From Dickeya dianthicola NCPPB 453 (GTDB lineage: Bacteria > Pseudomonadota > Gammaproteobacteria > Enterobacterales > Enterobacteriaceae): a DNA stretch of 64,000 nucleotides. The DNA is taken from assembly GCF_000365305.1 (NCBI RefSeq), contig NZ_CM001841.1, positions 15,313 through 79,312 on the forward strand, given 5' to 3'. This document shows positions 42,705-51,754 of this stretch, piece by piece. Under the pieces are notes generated by a model. It was not told the origin of the DNA. It made no database searches and worked only from the letters and a program-made list of their open reading frames with translations. The translations under genes and the position numbers were made by a program. Position 1 is the stretch's first letter. Each line of letters opens with the position of its first letter.

Positions 42705-44117
42705 ACGCTTAGCGGTTGCCTGACGACGGGGCGCGGGCAGGTGGAGTTTACCGTGCCGCAGGGGGTCGACTGCCTGACCCTGACCGCGCACAACCGCAAC
42801 AAAAGCTACCTGTACGCGTTTGTCTACGACGCCTGCCGGCAACTGCGCGCCAACCTGCTGATTGAGCCGGCCGCCAAGTCGGTGACCATCGCCGCGCAGC
42901 GGGCGTTGCCGTTGGGCGGCATACCGGGGCCGCTGCCGCCGGGGGCGTGGCGGCTGGCGCTGTGCAGCATTCCGGCTCAGGCACATCATCCGACGCAGGC
43001 GGATTACCAGATAACGGTGGCGTTCGATCCGCCGTTGCCGCCGCCGGACGAGATGCTACTGACGGTGGCGCTGCGCGGCGACCATCAGGTGTGCTTTGAC
43101 TATTCCGCCTGTCTCGAACCGGCGTCCCGCTGGTATCGCGGCGATTTGCACGCCCACACCCGGCTGTCGGACGGACACAACGGCCTGGCGGCGGCGGTGA
43201 CGCTGGCGCAAGAGCATCGGCTCGATTTTCTGTTCCTGACCGAACATAACCTGTGCCACCCGGCGCTGCCGGCTGGAGGCCGTACCCTGTTCCTGCCTGC
43301 GCTGGAGGTGACCACCGATATCGGCCATTTCAATGTGCATGGTCCGCGCCGGGTGCTGACGCCGGAAGACGGCGACATGGCGCCGGAAACGCTGATCCGC
43401 CAGGGGCTGTCGCTGAATGTGACGGGCGACGGCAACATCAGCATCAACCATCCGATGATGCCGCCGTGGCACTGGCAGTATGCGGCGATGCCGCTGGCGC
43501 GCATCAACACGCTGGAAGTGTGCTGCGACCCGAGCTGGCCGACGTCGGCCGCCGCCACCGAGCGGGCGTTGCAGTTGCTGTGTACGTTGTGGAACGGCGG
43601 CTGGCGCATCGCCGCCGTCGGCGGCAGCGATTGCCATCTGCGCCCGGACGAACGCTATGACGGCGCGACCCAGCCTTCGGTGTACGGCGACCCGACGACG
43701 CTGGTGTTTGCCCACGGCCTGAGCGGCGACGCCATTCTGCATGGCTTGCGGCAAGGCCGGGTGTATATCGACCGGCAGTGCGGCCTGCGCTTCCGGTTTG
43801 ACGACGGCGAGGTGCTGCCGGGGCAGAATGTCGGCGCGCGCACGGTTCAGGCGACCCTCGCCGTCGAAAACGATCGGCCGGGCTATGTGGCGGAATGCGT
43901 AGCGGGCGGCACGGTGATTTCTCGCCATGCGCTGGGGCGCGACGAGGTGAGCGTTGCGCTGCCGTTGGCGAGCTGGCCGTGGTGCCGCATTGATATCCGC
44001 GCGCCGGACGGCGGCTTTGCCGGGCTGATCAACCCGCTGTATAACGGCACTCACCCGATATTTTCCTGCCAGACCTTCACCACCTGGGGTGAAGCGGTGG
44101 CGCGTCTGCCGAAATAA
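42687..44117 (+). CDS. PHP-domain metallohydrolase (CehA/McbA family)
   Basis: 476 residues from the second ATG (42687), which has a ribosome site; the first (42669) has none and would add six residues. An N-terminal beta domain (about 1-145) precedes the PHP domain. Metal ligands are in RGDLHAHTRLSDGH, FLTEHN, SINHPMM and GGSDCH. No signal peptide, so it should act in the cytoplasm. CehA/McbA proteins hydrolyse phosphoesters or carbamates. Encoded right after a UgpB-like binding protein, it could cleave an imported phosphodiester, playing the part UgpQ plays for the E. coli Ugp system. That role is inference. Confidence 0.85.
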   Translation: MNKPELTLSGCLTTGRGQVEFTVPQGVDCLTLTAHNRNKSYLYAFVYDACRQLRANLLIEPAAKSVTIAAQRALPLGGIPGPLPPGAWRLALCSIPAQAHHPTQADYQITVAFDPPLPPPDEMLLTVALRGDHQVCFDYSACLEPASRWYRGDLHAHTRLSDGHNGLAAAVTLAQEHRLDFLFLTEHNLCHPALPAGGRTLFLPALEVTTDIGHFNVHGPRRVLTPEDGDMAPETLIRQGLSLNVTGDGNISINHPMMPPWHWQYAAMPLARINTLEVCCDPSWPTSAAATERALQLLCTLWNGGWRIAAVGGSDCHLRPDERYDGATQPSVYGDPTTLVFAHGLSGDAILHGLRQGRVYIDRQCGLRFRFDDGEVLPGQNVGARTVQATLAVENDRPGYVAECVAGGTVISRHALGRDEVSVALPLASWPWCRIDIRAPDGGFAGLINPLYNGTHPIFSCQTFTTWGEAVARLPK

Positions 44118-44264
44118 CGCCGGACGACGCGCTGTCGGCGGCGTCGCACCGGGCAATCGCCGGGTAATGAAGCAGGGCGAACGATGGGTGGCGGGTGGTG
44201 CCTCGCTGTGATTAATGGCATAGTCAGCGCCACCTGTCGGACGAAAGACACCAACGACGCCCTG

Positions 44265-45272
44265 ATGCCAACCTCATTATTATCGTGCTGGAGCGGCTGG
44301 CTGGAACGCCGCCAGACCGCCATTTATCTACTGACCCTGTTGGTCGCCGCCGTGTTGGCGTGGCGCTGGCCGCCATCGGACACGCTGGCGCAGGCGATTA
44401 ACCCCGCGCTGGCGCTGATGCTGTTTGTCACCTTTCTGCAATTGCCGCTGTCCCGCCTGCTGGAGGCGCTAACCCATCTGCGCTTTATGCTGGCGCTGGC
44501 GGCGACGAACTTTGTGGCGATACCGCTGCTGGTGGCGTTGCTGCTGCGCCTGTGGCCGCTGGAGTCGCTGGTGGCGGTGGGCGTCGCCATTGTGCTGCTG
44601 TGCCCCTGCGTCGATTATGTGGTGACCTTTTCGCATCAGGGCGGCGCGGATTCCCGATTGCTGCTGGCGGCGACGCCTTTATTGCTGGTATTGCAGATGC
44701 TGCTGCTGCCGTTGTGGTTGCCGCTGCTGTTGCCGCAGACCACGGCGCTCAACATCGGGATGGCGCCGTTCCTGCACGCGTTTATCGTGCTGATGGCGCT
44801 GCCGCTGTTGCTGGCCGCCGCGGTTCAGCGCTGGGCGGCGCGCTATTCTGCCGGCGCGGCGATTGCCGGCTGGCTCGGGCTGTTGCCGGTGCCGGCTACC
44901 GCGCTGGTGCTGGCGCTGATCATCGCGTTTGTGGTGCCGCGGCTGGGGCTGGCGACCGGCGCGGTACGGCAGGCGTTGCCGGTTTATCTGCTGTTTGCCG
45001 TGCTGGCGCCGGCATTGGGCTGGCTGATGGCAAGGCTGTGGTCGTTGCCCGCGCCATCGGGACGGGCGCTGGTGTTCAGCGGTGCTACCCGCAACGCGCT
45101 GGTGATTTTGCCGCTGGCGCTGGCGATACCGGATGCGCTGCCGGTCATTCCGGCGGTGGTGGTGACGCAGACGCTGGTGGAGCTGCTGGCGGAACTGGTT
45201 TATATACGCTGGGTGCCGCGCCTGCGTTTTGCCGGCAAGCCGCCGCACTCCACCGCGCCATCCAAAAAATAA
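44265..45272 (+). CDS. Bile acid:sodium symporter / arsenite permease-type membrane transporter
   Basis: 335 residues from the ATG at 44265; the frame is open further upstream but without a ribosome site. About ten hydrophobic segments cover the protein. The BASS-family signature is in ILLCPCVDYVVTFSHQGGADSRLLLAATPLLLVLQ and GATRNALVILPLALA, resembling both BASS and the Acr3-type carriers. The invariant Acr3 cysteine context (CPCVD) is present. The substrate is unknown. It is separated by 147 bases from the importer operon and so may be independent. Confidence 0.8.
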   Translation: MPTSLLSCWSGWLERRQTAIYLLTLLVAAVLAWRWPPSDTLAQAINPALALMLFVTFLQLPLSRLLEALTHLRFMLALAATNFVAIPLLVALLLRLWPLESLVAVGVAIVLLCPCVDYVVTFSHQGGADSRLLLAATPLLLVLQMLLLPLWLPLLLPQTTALNIGMAPFLHAFIVLMALPLLLAAAVQRWAARYSAGAAIAGWLGLLPVPATALVLALIIAFVVPRLGLATGAVRQALPVYLLFAVLAPALGWLMARLWSLPAPSGRALVFSGATRNALVILPLALAIPDALPVIPAVVVTQTLVELLAELVYIRWVPRLRFAGKPPHSTAPSKK

Positions 45273-45558
45273 CCAGAGGGAACCATGCGAGCATTTAAAC
45301 CATTACGTGGGCCGGAACGCGTGCCCGCTGCCAATCATCGACGTTTATCATGCCGGCGTTAGCAGGGATTTGCCTACCGTCATCGTCGGGCTGGTGTTTA
45401 CTAATAAGAATTTATTTTTTTCTAATCATAGGGATATGCCGGATTGCCTACCCTATACAGAATTTTTATACCCGCATAACCGGCTTTTACGACAAATTTA
45501 CCGCCTGACCGGTAGCCTGACTGCGTGTCCCGCGGATCTCCCGAGGGGGGAGGCAATC
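45273..45558. other. Spacer of 286 bases with decayed coding traces
   Basis: A 25-codon frame with a good ribosome site (AGAGGGA before ATG at 45285) stops at 45362, and an overlapping frame continues openly but with no start. I read this as remnant sequence rather than a gene. The rest, around 45390-45500, is AT-rich and looks like promoter DNA for the fragment that follows. Confidence 0.4.
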
Positions 45559-45840
45559 ATGAAAGTAAACTGGCTGGCGGCAGGCGGAGTGTTGCTGATG
45601 CTGCCGTTATGCGTGCTGGCTATTGCGCCTTATCCGGCGGATGACCATCGTGAATTTACCGAGGCGCAGCGGGCGGAGATCCGCCGGATTGTGACGGAAT
45701 ATCTGCTGGTACACCCGGACAGGGTTCAGGCGATAGGTCAGACGCCGGCGATCGACGGATGTATGCCGGCGCGCCCGGCGGCCGGCAACGGCAAGTTCAA
45801 TCCGTGCGTCAACACGCCGTGGGTGTGCCCGCCGCAGTAG
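45559..45840 (+). pseudogene. Truncated DsbA/ScsC-like secreted protein or short secreted peptide
   Basis: 93 residues with a strong AGGGGGGAGG ribosome site and a signal peptide (MKVNWLAAGGVLLMLPLCVLA). The segment FTEAQRAEIRRIVTEYLLVHPDRV recalls the helix that precedes the thioredoxin fold in ScsC/DsbG-like oxidoreductases. The protein stops long before any CxxC active site and ends in a cysteine-containing tail (CMPARP...CVNTPWVCPPQ). It may be a broken gene or a genuine small secreted protein. It abuts a DUF1471 gene fragment. Confidence 0.5.
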
Positions 45841-45841
45841 T

Positions 45842-45925
45842 GCCGCCGGCGCTAAATCGTTCCGCATTATCTCCGCCACCGGCAACGACAACCAACTGCG
45901 CGGCGTGGCTGAACTCTATAACTGA
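45842..45925 (+). pseudogene. 3' fragment of a DUF1471 (BhsA/McbA-like) gene
   Basis: 28 codons ending in TGA translate to a C-terminal tail (AAGAKSFRIISATG...RGVAELYN) that differs from the intact gene at 52817-53083 in only a few residues. The DNA identity is roughly 83% over 84 bases. The N-terminal two thirds and the signal peptide are missing. The downstream terminator is also shared, so this is the 3' end of a paralogue. Confidence 0.85.
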
Positions 45926-45956
45926 TAACCGGTTTATCGTTATCATGCGCAGCAAT

Positions 45957-45984
45957 GGCCGCCTTCGGGCGGCTTTGTTGTTTT
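45957..45984. terminator. Terminator shared in sequence with that at 53140
   Basis: GGCCGCC-TTCG-GGCGGC followed by TTTGTTGTTTT, on the 3' side of the DUF1471 fragment and reaching the stop codon of the ROK gene. Confidence 0.85.
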
Positions 45985-47087
45985 CAGTACTGGCTCAATG
46001 CCAGCGCAGCGGCACCGAAAGCGGCGCTATTTTGTGTCGGTAACGTGGAGAGGCGCACCGGCGGTAGTGTGAGCGGCGCGTCATCGTCCGGCGCAGGTGC
46101 CTGCGCCATAACGGCGGCCTGCAACCCGGCCATGAACGGGGTGGGCAAGGTCCCGCCCAGATAAAGGCTGGGCGGGTCGAGCAGCGCGGTGACGGTATAA
46201 AGCAACCGATACAGTTCGCCCGCTGCGCGTTGGATCCAGCGCTCTCCGGCGGGCGAGGCCGCCAGCGCCTGCCAGTTGGCGTCGTCGGCCGTGGAGGGCA
46301 GCGGCTCGTCCGCCGCCAGCAGGCAGTCATACAGATCGTCAAACGACGGGCGTGACTGTGCGCGGGTGCGCAGTGCGCCAATCTCACCCGCGTTGCCTTG
46401 TTTACCGCGATGCAGCTCGCCATTGAGGATCAGCGCGCCGCCGATGCCTTTGCCGATATACAGGTAGAAAAAGCTGTCGTCCGGGGCGGCGGAACCAAAA
46501 TTCAGCTCGCCGATGGCGGCGCAGTTGGCGTCGTTTTCCACCAGCACCGGGCAGCCGAGCCGGTCGCTCAGCTGCCGGGCGATATCCACCCCGCGCCAGG
46601 TCGCCAGACCGGGGGCGATCCACACCGGCATGGCGCCGCCGTCAAACCGGGCGGGCAGCGCCAGGCTGACGGCCAGTAGCCGCTCGCGTGCCTGCGGCTG
46701 CGCGTCGAGCAGGGTGCGGATGGCGTCGGCCAGCGTATCGGCTACGGAATCGACAACCCGGAAATCGCCGCGCAGCGTGGTTTGTGCCACACACTGCCCG
46801 GCGTAGTCCATCAGGATTAGGCAAATCAGGTCGTATTCCGCGTATATCCCCAGCACATAGCCCGCGTGCGCCGCCGGGCGCAGGTTGATTTGCGGCGGGC
46901 CGCGCCGCCCTTGCGCCCGGTCGCGCTCTTCCAGCAAACCGAGGTTGAGCATGTCCCGCGTCATCATGCTGACGGCCGCGGTGGTCAGGCCGCTGGCGGC
47001 GGCCAGCGTGCTGCGCGACAGGCTGCCCGAACGGCGCAGTAATCCCAGTAATTTGCGGTGGGTGGCAGTGAGTTCTCGTTTTTCCAT
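45984..47087 (-). CDS. ROK-family transcriptional repressor
   Basis: 367 residues from the ATG at 47087. An N-terminal MarR-like winged helix (TATHRKLLGLLRRSGSLSRSTLAAASGLTTAAVSMMTRDML) precedes the sugar-kinase-like fold, with VENDANCAAIGELNFG and YIGKGIGGALILNGELHRGKQGNAGEIGALR. The cysteine cluster (CxCGxxGC) that binds zinc in Mlc and NagC is absent after GNAGEIG. It is divergent from the second importer operon, with a clear palindrome between them, and probably represses it until a carbohydrate or glycoside binds. Confidence 0.9.
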   Translation of the reverse strand: MEKRELTATHRKLLGLLRRSGSLSRSTLAAASGLTTAAVSMMTRDMLNLGLLEERDRAQGRRGPPQINLRPAAHAGYVLGIYAEYDLICLILMDYAGQCVAQTTLRGDFRVVDSVADTLADAIRTLLDAQPQARERLLAVSLALPARFDGGAMPVWIAPGLATWRGVDIARQLSDRLGCPVLVENDANCAAIGELNFGSAAPDDSFFYLYIGKGIGGALILNGELHRGKQGNAGEIGALRTRAQSRPSFDDLYDCLLAADEPLPSTADDANWQALAASPAGERWIQRAAGELYRLLYTVTALLDPPSLYLGGTLPTPFMAGLQAAVMAQAPAPDDDAPLTLPPVRLSTLPTQNSAAFGAAALALSQY

Positions 47088-47139
47088 GAGTATCCGTTGT
47101 CCCGGTTCTGTCCGGTTTCCTTCACACGTCTGCAATATA

Positions 47140-47154
47140 ATTAAGTTACTTAAT
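47140..47154. promoter_or_regulatory. Candidate operator of the ROK repressor
   Basis: ATTAAGT-T-ACTTAAT, a perfect 15-base palindrome, 24 bases before the solute-binding gene start and 53 bases from the ROK start. Another inverted stretch, TTAATTAA, abuts it. AT-rich palindromes of this sort are usual for ROK repressors. Confidence 0.6.
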
Positions 47155-47178
47155 TAATTCGTCAACCTCAATAACAGG

Positions 47179-48558
47179 ATGGTACACGTGCGTAAACTTG
47201 TTGCCTTATCCCTGACGGCGTTACTGGCGGGTGGGCTGATAGCCCACCGTGCGGTGGCGGATGTCATCAAACTCAAGCTCTGGACCCTGAATGACCGAAA
47301 TGCGCCGATGCGTACCGTCAACATCGAGGAGGCGGCCGGGGTGCTCAACCAGCAATTCGCCGCGGCGGGGGTGGATCGCAAAATCGTTATCGATACCCAT
47401 GCCAGCGCGGTGCAGGGCTGGGACGATCTGGCGCTGGATACGCTGAAAGCCTTCGGCGTTAAGCAGGGGCCGGACATTGTGCTGCTGCCGCACGAGTGGA
47501 TCGGCGAGTTTGCCCGCAACGGTTACGCCATGCCGATGGACGGACAGATCACCGCGAATCCGTGGGTATACGCCGATATGCTGCCGGTGCTGTGGGAGGC
47601 GATGAAGTATCAGGGCAAGGTGTACGGCGTCCCGCAGGATGCCGAAATCCGCATGTTTTTCTATAACAAGGACATGCTGCGCAAGATTGGCAAGGACGAG
47701 GCCTTTATCGATAGCCTGCCCGCCCGCGTGGACAGCGGCGAGTTCACACTGGATGACCTGACGGCGCTGGCGAAAGAGGTGGTAGACCGCCGCGCCGCGC
47801 CGATCGGCATGCTGCACCGCCCGAATGTCGGCATCGACTATCTGATGGTGTTTGCCGCCTGTGGCGCGAAATTCATGGATGAGAAAACCGGCAAGCTGCT
47901 GTTGACGAAGAAAGAGGTTGAAACCGCGCTGAGCTGGTATGCCCATAATGTGGCGGCCGGCGTGACGCCGACCGATAACACCGCCATGAGCTGGGACACC
48001 ATCCAGACCGCGTTCAAGCAGGAAAAAGCTTTCCTGTTCCATCAGGGCATCTGGGCGATGGCCTGGCAGGTGAACGATAACTTTGGTCCGGCATGGCCCG
48101 CCGATAAAGCGGGTTACACCCATAAGATTGGCTGGATACCGGCGCCGGCGTTGGTGAAAGGCGGCAAGCCCGCCAACCTGTCGCACCCCATCGCCTACGT
48201 GGTCAACAACCAGAGTCAATACAAGGCGTTGGCGGCGCAGCTGGTGGCTATCGCCAGCCTGCCGTACTACAACAATCGCCACGCCGTCAGTTCCTATCAC
48301 ACCGCCATCAGCTATGCCCAGACCGCGATGCCGCAGTACACCGACAACTGGGCGTTGAGCGAAGCCGGCAACATGATGAAAAACATTACCTTTGTGCCGA
48401 ATCATGCCCGTTTTGGCGACTATAACCGGGTGCTGTTCAAAGGATTGCAAGCGGTGGAAACCAAACGCATGACTCCGGCGCAGGCGGTGGACTTTATCGC
48501 CGACGAGCTGGAAACCCAACTGGGCAAGGACGTGGAAATCGTGGATAGCCTGCATTGA
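47179..48558 (+). CDS. Periplasmic solute-binding protein, second importer
   Basis: 459 residues. Signal peptide about 1-28 (LVALSLTALLAGGLIAHRAVA). The fold is that of carbohydrate-uptake-1 binding proteins (KLWTLNDR..., PDIVLLPHEWIGEFARNGYAMPMDG, FFYNKDMLRKIG). It lacks the UgpB blocks seen in the first system. ATG at 47179 has AGGA upstream; a GTG three codons later is an alternative. First gene of an operon of binding protein, two permeases, ATPase and a phosphatase-fold enzyme. Confidence 0.9.
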   Translation: MVHVRKLVALSLTALLAGGLIAHRAVADVIKLKLWTLNDRNAPMRTVNIEEAAGVLNQQFAAAGVDRKIVIDTHASAVQGWDDLALDTLKAFGVKQGPDIVLLPHEWIGEFARNGYAMPMDGQITANPWVYADMLPVLWEAMKYQGKVYGVPQDAEIRMFFYNKDMLRKIGKDEAFIDSLPARVDSGEFTLDDLTALAKEVVDRRAAPIGMLHRPNVGIDYLMVFAACGAKFMDEKTGKLLLTKKEVETALSWYAHNVAAGVTPTDNTAMSWDTIQTAFKQEKAFLFHQGIWAMAWQVNDNFGPAWPADKAGYTHKIGWIPAPALVKGGKPANLSHPIAYVVNNQSQYKALAAQLVAIASLPYYNNRHAVSSYHTAISYAQTAMPQYTDNWALSEAGNMMKNITFVPNHARFGDYNRVLFKGLQAVETKRMTPAQAVDFIADELETQLGKDVEIVDSLH

Positions 48559-48559
48559 T

Positions 48560-48604
48560 GGAAATTGTGGAAATTGTGGAAATTGTGGAAATTGTGGAAA
48601 TTGA
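48560..48604 (+). repeat. 9-base tandem repeat, five units
   Basis: GGAAATTGT four times exactly plus GGAAATTGA. It starts two bases after the binding-protein stop and lies 55 bases before the permease start, inside the operon. Confidence 0.95.
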
Positions 48605-48658
48605 TAGAAAACGCGGCCGGAGAGCGCGTTTCTCCGGCTCTGACGAGCGAGGTGGCGT

Positions 48659-49576
48659 ATGCCTGTGACGTTCCCGAATCGCCCGGCCGGCGTGCATCCC
48701 GCGCGCTGGTTGGCTCCCGCTATCTCGGTGCTGGTGGTGTTTTTTGTCGCGCCGATACTGCTCAACCTGGTGATTGCGTTTAGCGACATGGGCAGCAATG
48801 TGCAGATAAGCGCCTTTGGCGCCGACAACCTGATGCGGTTGCTGGTGTCGGACAAACGCCTGCCGGCGATCCTGCTGACCACGCTGGTGTACGTGGTCAG
48901 TACGCTGCTGCTGTTCAATCTGGGGTTGGGTATCGTGCTGGCGATTGCCACCACCGCGGTGCCGCCGGCGCTGGGGGCGCTGTTTCGCGGCATCTGGTTT
49001 TTACCGCGCATTTCACCGTCGGTGCTGTACGCGCTGCTGTGGATCTGGGCGGCGGACCCGTCGCCCCACAGCCTGATCAATCAGGTGGCGGTGGGGGTGT
49101 TCGGGCTGTCGCCGCTTAATCTGCGCAACGACCACCCGATGATACTGATTGTGGTGGCGAACGGCCTGGTGGGCGCCTCGTTTGCGATGGTGATTCTTGC
49201 TTCCACCATTCGCGCCATCCCGGCCCACCTGTGGCATGCCGCGCGGGTAGACGGCGCCGGGGAGTGGTCGGTGATTCGTCATGTGGTGCTGCCGGCGTTA
49301 AAAAGCCCGGTGTGCTTTATTGCGCTGTATCAGGCGCTGTCGCTGATGGTGACCTACGAGTACATCCTGCTGATTACCGGCGGTGGCCCGGTGTACGACA
49401 CCACCACCTATGCGCTCTACATTTACCGGCGCGCCTTCGAGTCCGGCGCTTATGGCTACGGCGCCATGCTGGCGTTGGGACTGATGGTGTTCGGGGTGCT
49501 GCTGACGCTGTTGCAGTGGCGGGTGATGAACATGCGTGCGCAGTTTACCCCGCCACGTATCGAGGTGATGCGATGA
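48659..49576 (+). CDS. ABC importer permease, second importer (MalF-type)
   Basis: 305 residues with six spans and the EAA loop (AHLWHAARVDGAGEWSVIRHVVLPAL). The ATG at 48659 follows AGGTGG. The stop overlaps the next permease by four bases (ATGA). Confidence 0.92.
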   Translation: MPVTFPNRPAGVHPARWLAPAISVLVVFFVAPILLNLVIAFSDMGSNVQISAFGADNLMRLLVSDKRLPAILLTTLVYVVSTLLLFNLGLGIVLAIATTAVPPALGALFRGIWFLPRISPSVLYALLWIWAADPSPHSLINQVAVGVFGLSPLNLRNDHPMILIVVANGLVGASFAMVILASTIRAIPAHLWHAARVDGAGEWSVIRHVVLPALKSPVCFIALYQALSLMVTYEYILLITGGGPVYDTTTYALYIYRRAFESGAYGYGAMLALGLMVFGVLLTLLQWRVMNMRAQFTPPRIEVMR

Positions 49577-50619
49577 CGACGATGACGACGGTCGACTGGG
49601 CGCGTCAGGCGGCGTGTTCGCGCTGGAACCGGGTCGGTTTTCTGGCGAGCGTGGTGCTGTTTCTGACGCTGGTATCGATACCGATTGTGACGCCTTATCT
49701 GTGGCTGCTGGCTATCTCGTTTACCCAACGGGATGGCGGCAGCGAGTATCAGGTGTTATGGCGGCTGCTGACGATTGCGGCGCTGGCGTACGGCGTGCTG
49801 CTCGCCGTCGCCTGGCGGGCGCGCACCGAACAGCGCGCCCGTCGCTTGCGCTGGCTGGTCGGGCTGGCGGCGCTGCTGGTGTTCGGCTTGTGGGTCGCTC
49901 CGCAGCTCACATGGCACAACTACCGTTTTCTGTGGAACCCGGATGTGCAGGCCACCGGCATACAGAGCGGCACGCTGCCGTCTGTCTGGACTGCGCTGGG
50001 TAATTCGCTGCTGTTTGCTGCCGGCCACACGCTGCTGGTGACGCTGCTGGCGGTGCCTGCCGCCTATGCGTTGTCCCGGCTCGGTTTCCGACGGCGCGAA
50101 GGGGTGCTGAAGGCCCTGCTGCTGTTGCACGCCTTTCCGGTGATGGCGTTGACGGTGGCTCTCTTTATTCAGCTCTACTGGATGGGGCTGCTCAACAGCC
50201 TGTGGGGCGTGATGCTGGTGATGTGTACGCTTGAGCTGCCGTTCGCCATTTTCGTGATGAAGAATTTTTTCGACGGCGTGTCGTGGGATATCGAAATGAG
50301 CGCCATTACCGACGGCGCCAGCCGCTTTCAGGCATTCCGGCTGGTGGTGCTGCCGCAGGTGACCGGCGGCATTATCGCCATCGCCATCTTTGCCTTTCTG
50401 CGCGGCTGGGAGGAGTACATTTTTGTGCGCACCCTGCTGATCGACAGCGGCAGGATGACCATGAGCCTGTACCTGTTTTGGGCATCGCAAGACAGCATGG
50501 GCGCGGATTCCGGGCTGATTGCCGCCGTTGGCGTCATCTATATCCTGCCGGTGCTGGCGCTGTACCTGTTAACCCAACAATATCTGACGCAGATGAGCGT
50601 CGGTGGAATTAAAGGCTGA
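49573..50619 (+). CDS. ABC importer permease, second importer (MalG-type, extended)
   Basis: 348 residues from the ATG at 49573, about 65 longer than the usual MalG-type subunit. The extra length is two hydrophobic segments (LTIAALAYGVLLAVAW and LRWLVGLAALLVFGLWVAP), inserted after the first span and joined by an arginine-rich loop. The core permease follows, with EAA loop DIEMSAITDGASRFQAFRLVVLPQV. Another ATG at 49582 is possible. Confidence 0.9.
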   Translation: MTTMTTVDWARQAACSRWNRVGFLASVVLFLTLVSIPIVTPYLWLLAISFTQRDGGSEYQVLWRLLTIAALAYGVLLAVAWRARTEQRARRLRWLVGLAALLVFGLWVAPQLTWHNYRFLWNPDVQATGIQSGTLPSVWTALGNSLLFAAGHTLLVTLLAVPAAYALSRLGFRRREGVLKALLLLHAFPVMALTVALFIQLYWMGLLNSLWGVMLVMCTLELPFAIFVMKNFFDGVSWDIEMSAITDGASRFQAFRLVVLPQVTGGIIAIAIFAFLRGWEEYIFVRTLLIDSGRMTMSLYLFWASQDSMGADSGLIAAVGVIYILPVLALYLLTQQYLTQMSVGGIKG

Positions 50620-50620
50620 A

Positions 50621-51727
50621 ATGATGGCGGAGATTGTGCTTGACGGTGTAACCAAAGCCTGGGGCGATACGCCGGTGCTGCACCCGGTTAATCTGACGTT
50701 GGCTGACGGCGAATTTGTGGCGATCCTCGGGCCGTCCGGCTGCGGTAAATCTACCACGCTGTTTCTGCTGGCCGGATTGTATGCGCCGACGCAAGGGCAT
50801 ATTTTGTTCGACGGCCAGCGGGTGAACGGCGTGGACGCGCGCGATCGCAACGTTGGCGTGGTGTTCCAGTCTTACGCGCTGTACCCGCATCTGAGTGTGT
50901 ACGACAACATCGCGTTTCCGCTGCGTTTTAAACCCGGCGAACGCGCCGGGCGTGACCAGCAGGTGCGGGAAGCGGCGGCGCTGGTGCAGGTGACGGAATT
51001 GCTGGATCGCAAACCGTCGGCGCTGTCCGGCGGCCAGCAGCAGCGGGTGGCGCTGGCGCGGGCGTTGGTTAAGCGGCCGTCGCTGTTGCTGCTGGACGAG
51101 CCGTTGTCCAACCTCGACGCCACCTTGCGCATGACGATGCGCACCGAGCTGAAAGCGATTCACGCCCGCTCGCGCGCCACCACGCTGATGGTGACGCACG
51201 ATCAGCTGGAAGCCATGACGCTGGCCAGCCGCATTATCTGTATGAATCAGGGGCGGGTGGAGCAGACAGGCACCCCGCAACAGCTCTATCGTCAGCCTGC
51301 CAATACCTTTGTCGCCGGCTTTATCGGCTCGCCGCCTATCTGCCTGCTGCCGGGACAGGCCAGCGGTTATCAATTGACGGTGGGCGAAACACGCTGGGGG
51401 TTGTCATCGATGTATCACGGCGCGCTGACGCTCGGCATCCGGCCGGAAGACGTCGCCCTGACGCCGCCGGGCGTCGGCTCGCTGTTTGGGCGCATCGAAC
51501 ACATTGAACCGATGGGGCGGGAAATCTTGTACCGCCTGTACACGCCGCTCGGCCCGTTGCAGGCGCTGGTGGCCGGTTCGACGGCGCAGTATGACGCGGG
51601 GATGTGCGTCGGGGTGTCGCTGTCGGCAGAAACATTGTTGCTGTTTGGTGCCGACGGCAATCGTCTTGCTGATGTCGGTGTGGTGCTGTCCGCCGATGTG
51701 TTTTCCGCCTGCCGGACGGCAGGTTAA
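50621..51727 (+). CDS. ABC importer ATP-binding protein, UgpC/MalK type
   Basis: 368 residues. Walker [10 protein letters not shown] at 37-45, Q-loop FQSYALYPH, signature LSGGQQQR, Walker [13 protein letters not shown], switch VTHDQ. A C-terminal TOBE regulatory domain follows ([13 protein letters not shown]...). I start at the ATG at 50621, six bases after AAAGG and one base after the permease stop; an in-frame GTG at 50603 is possible. This is the only ATPase gene in either importer locus and may serve both. Confidence 0.93.
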   Translation: MMAEIVLDGVTKAWGDTPVLHPVNLTLADGEFVAILGPSGCGKSTTLFLLAGLYAPTQGHILFDGQRVNGVDARDRNVGVVFQSYALYPHLSVYDNIAFPLRFKPGERAGRDQQVREAAALVQVTELLDRKPSALSGGQQQRVALARALVKRPSLLLLDEPLSNLDATLRMTMRTELKAIHARSRATTLMVTHDQLEAMTLASRIICMNQGRVEQTGTPQQLYRQPANTFVAGFIGSPPICLLPGQASGYQLTVGETRWGLSSMYHGALTLGIRPEDVALTPPGVGSLFGRIEHIEPMGREILYRLYTPLGPLQALVAGSTAQYDAGMCVGVSLSAETLLLFGADGNRLADVGVVLSADVFSACRTAG

Positions 51728-51754
51728 TCTCCCTATCTACCAACAGGTTGCCTC

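Noticed and set aside
49231-49572. Upstream extension of the second permease of importer 2
   Set aside because: The open stretch lies in another frame inside the preceding permease gene; the ATG at 49573 has a ribosome site and a four-base overlap typical of coupled genes.
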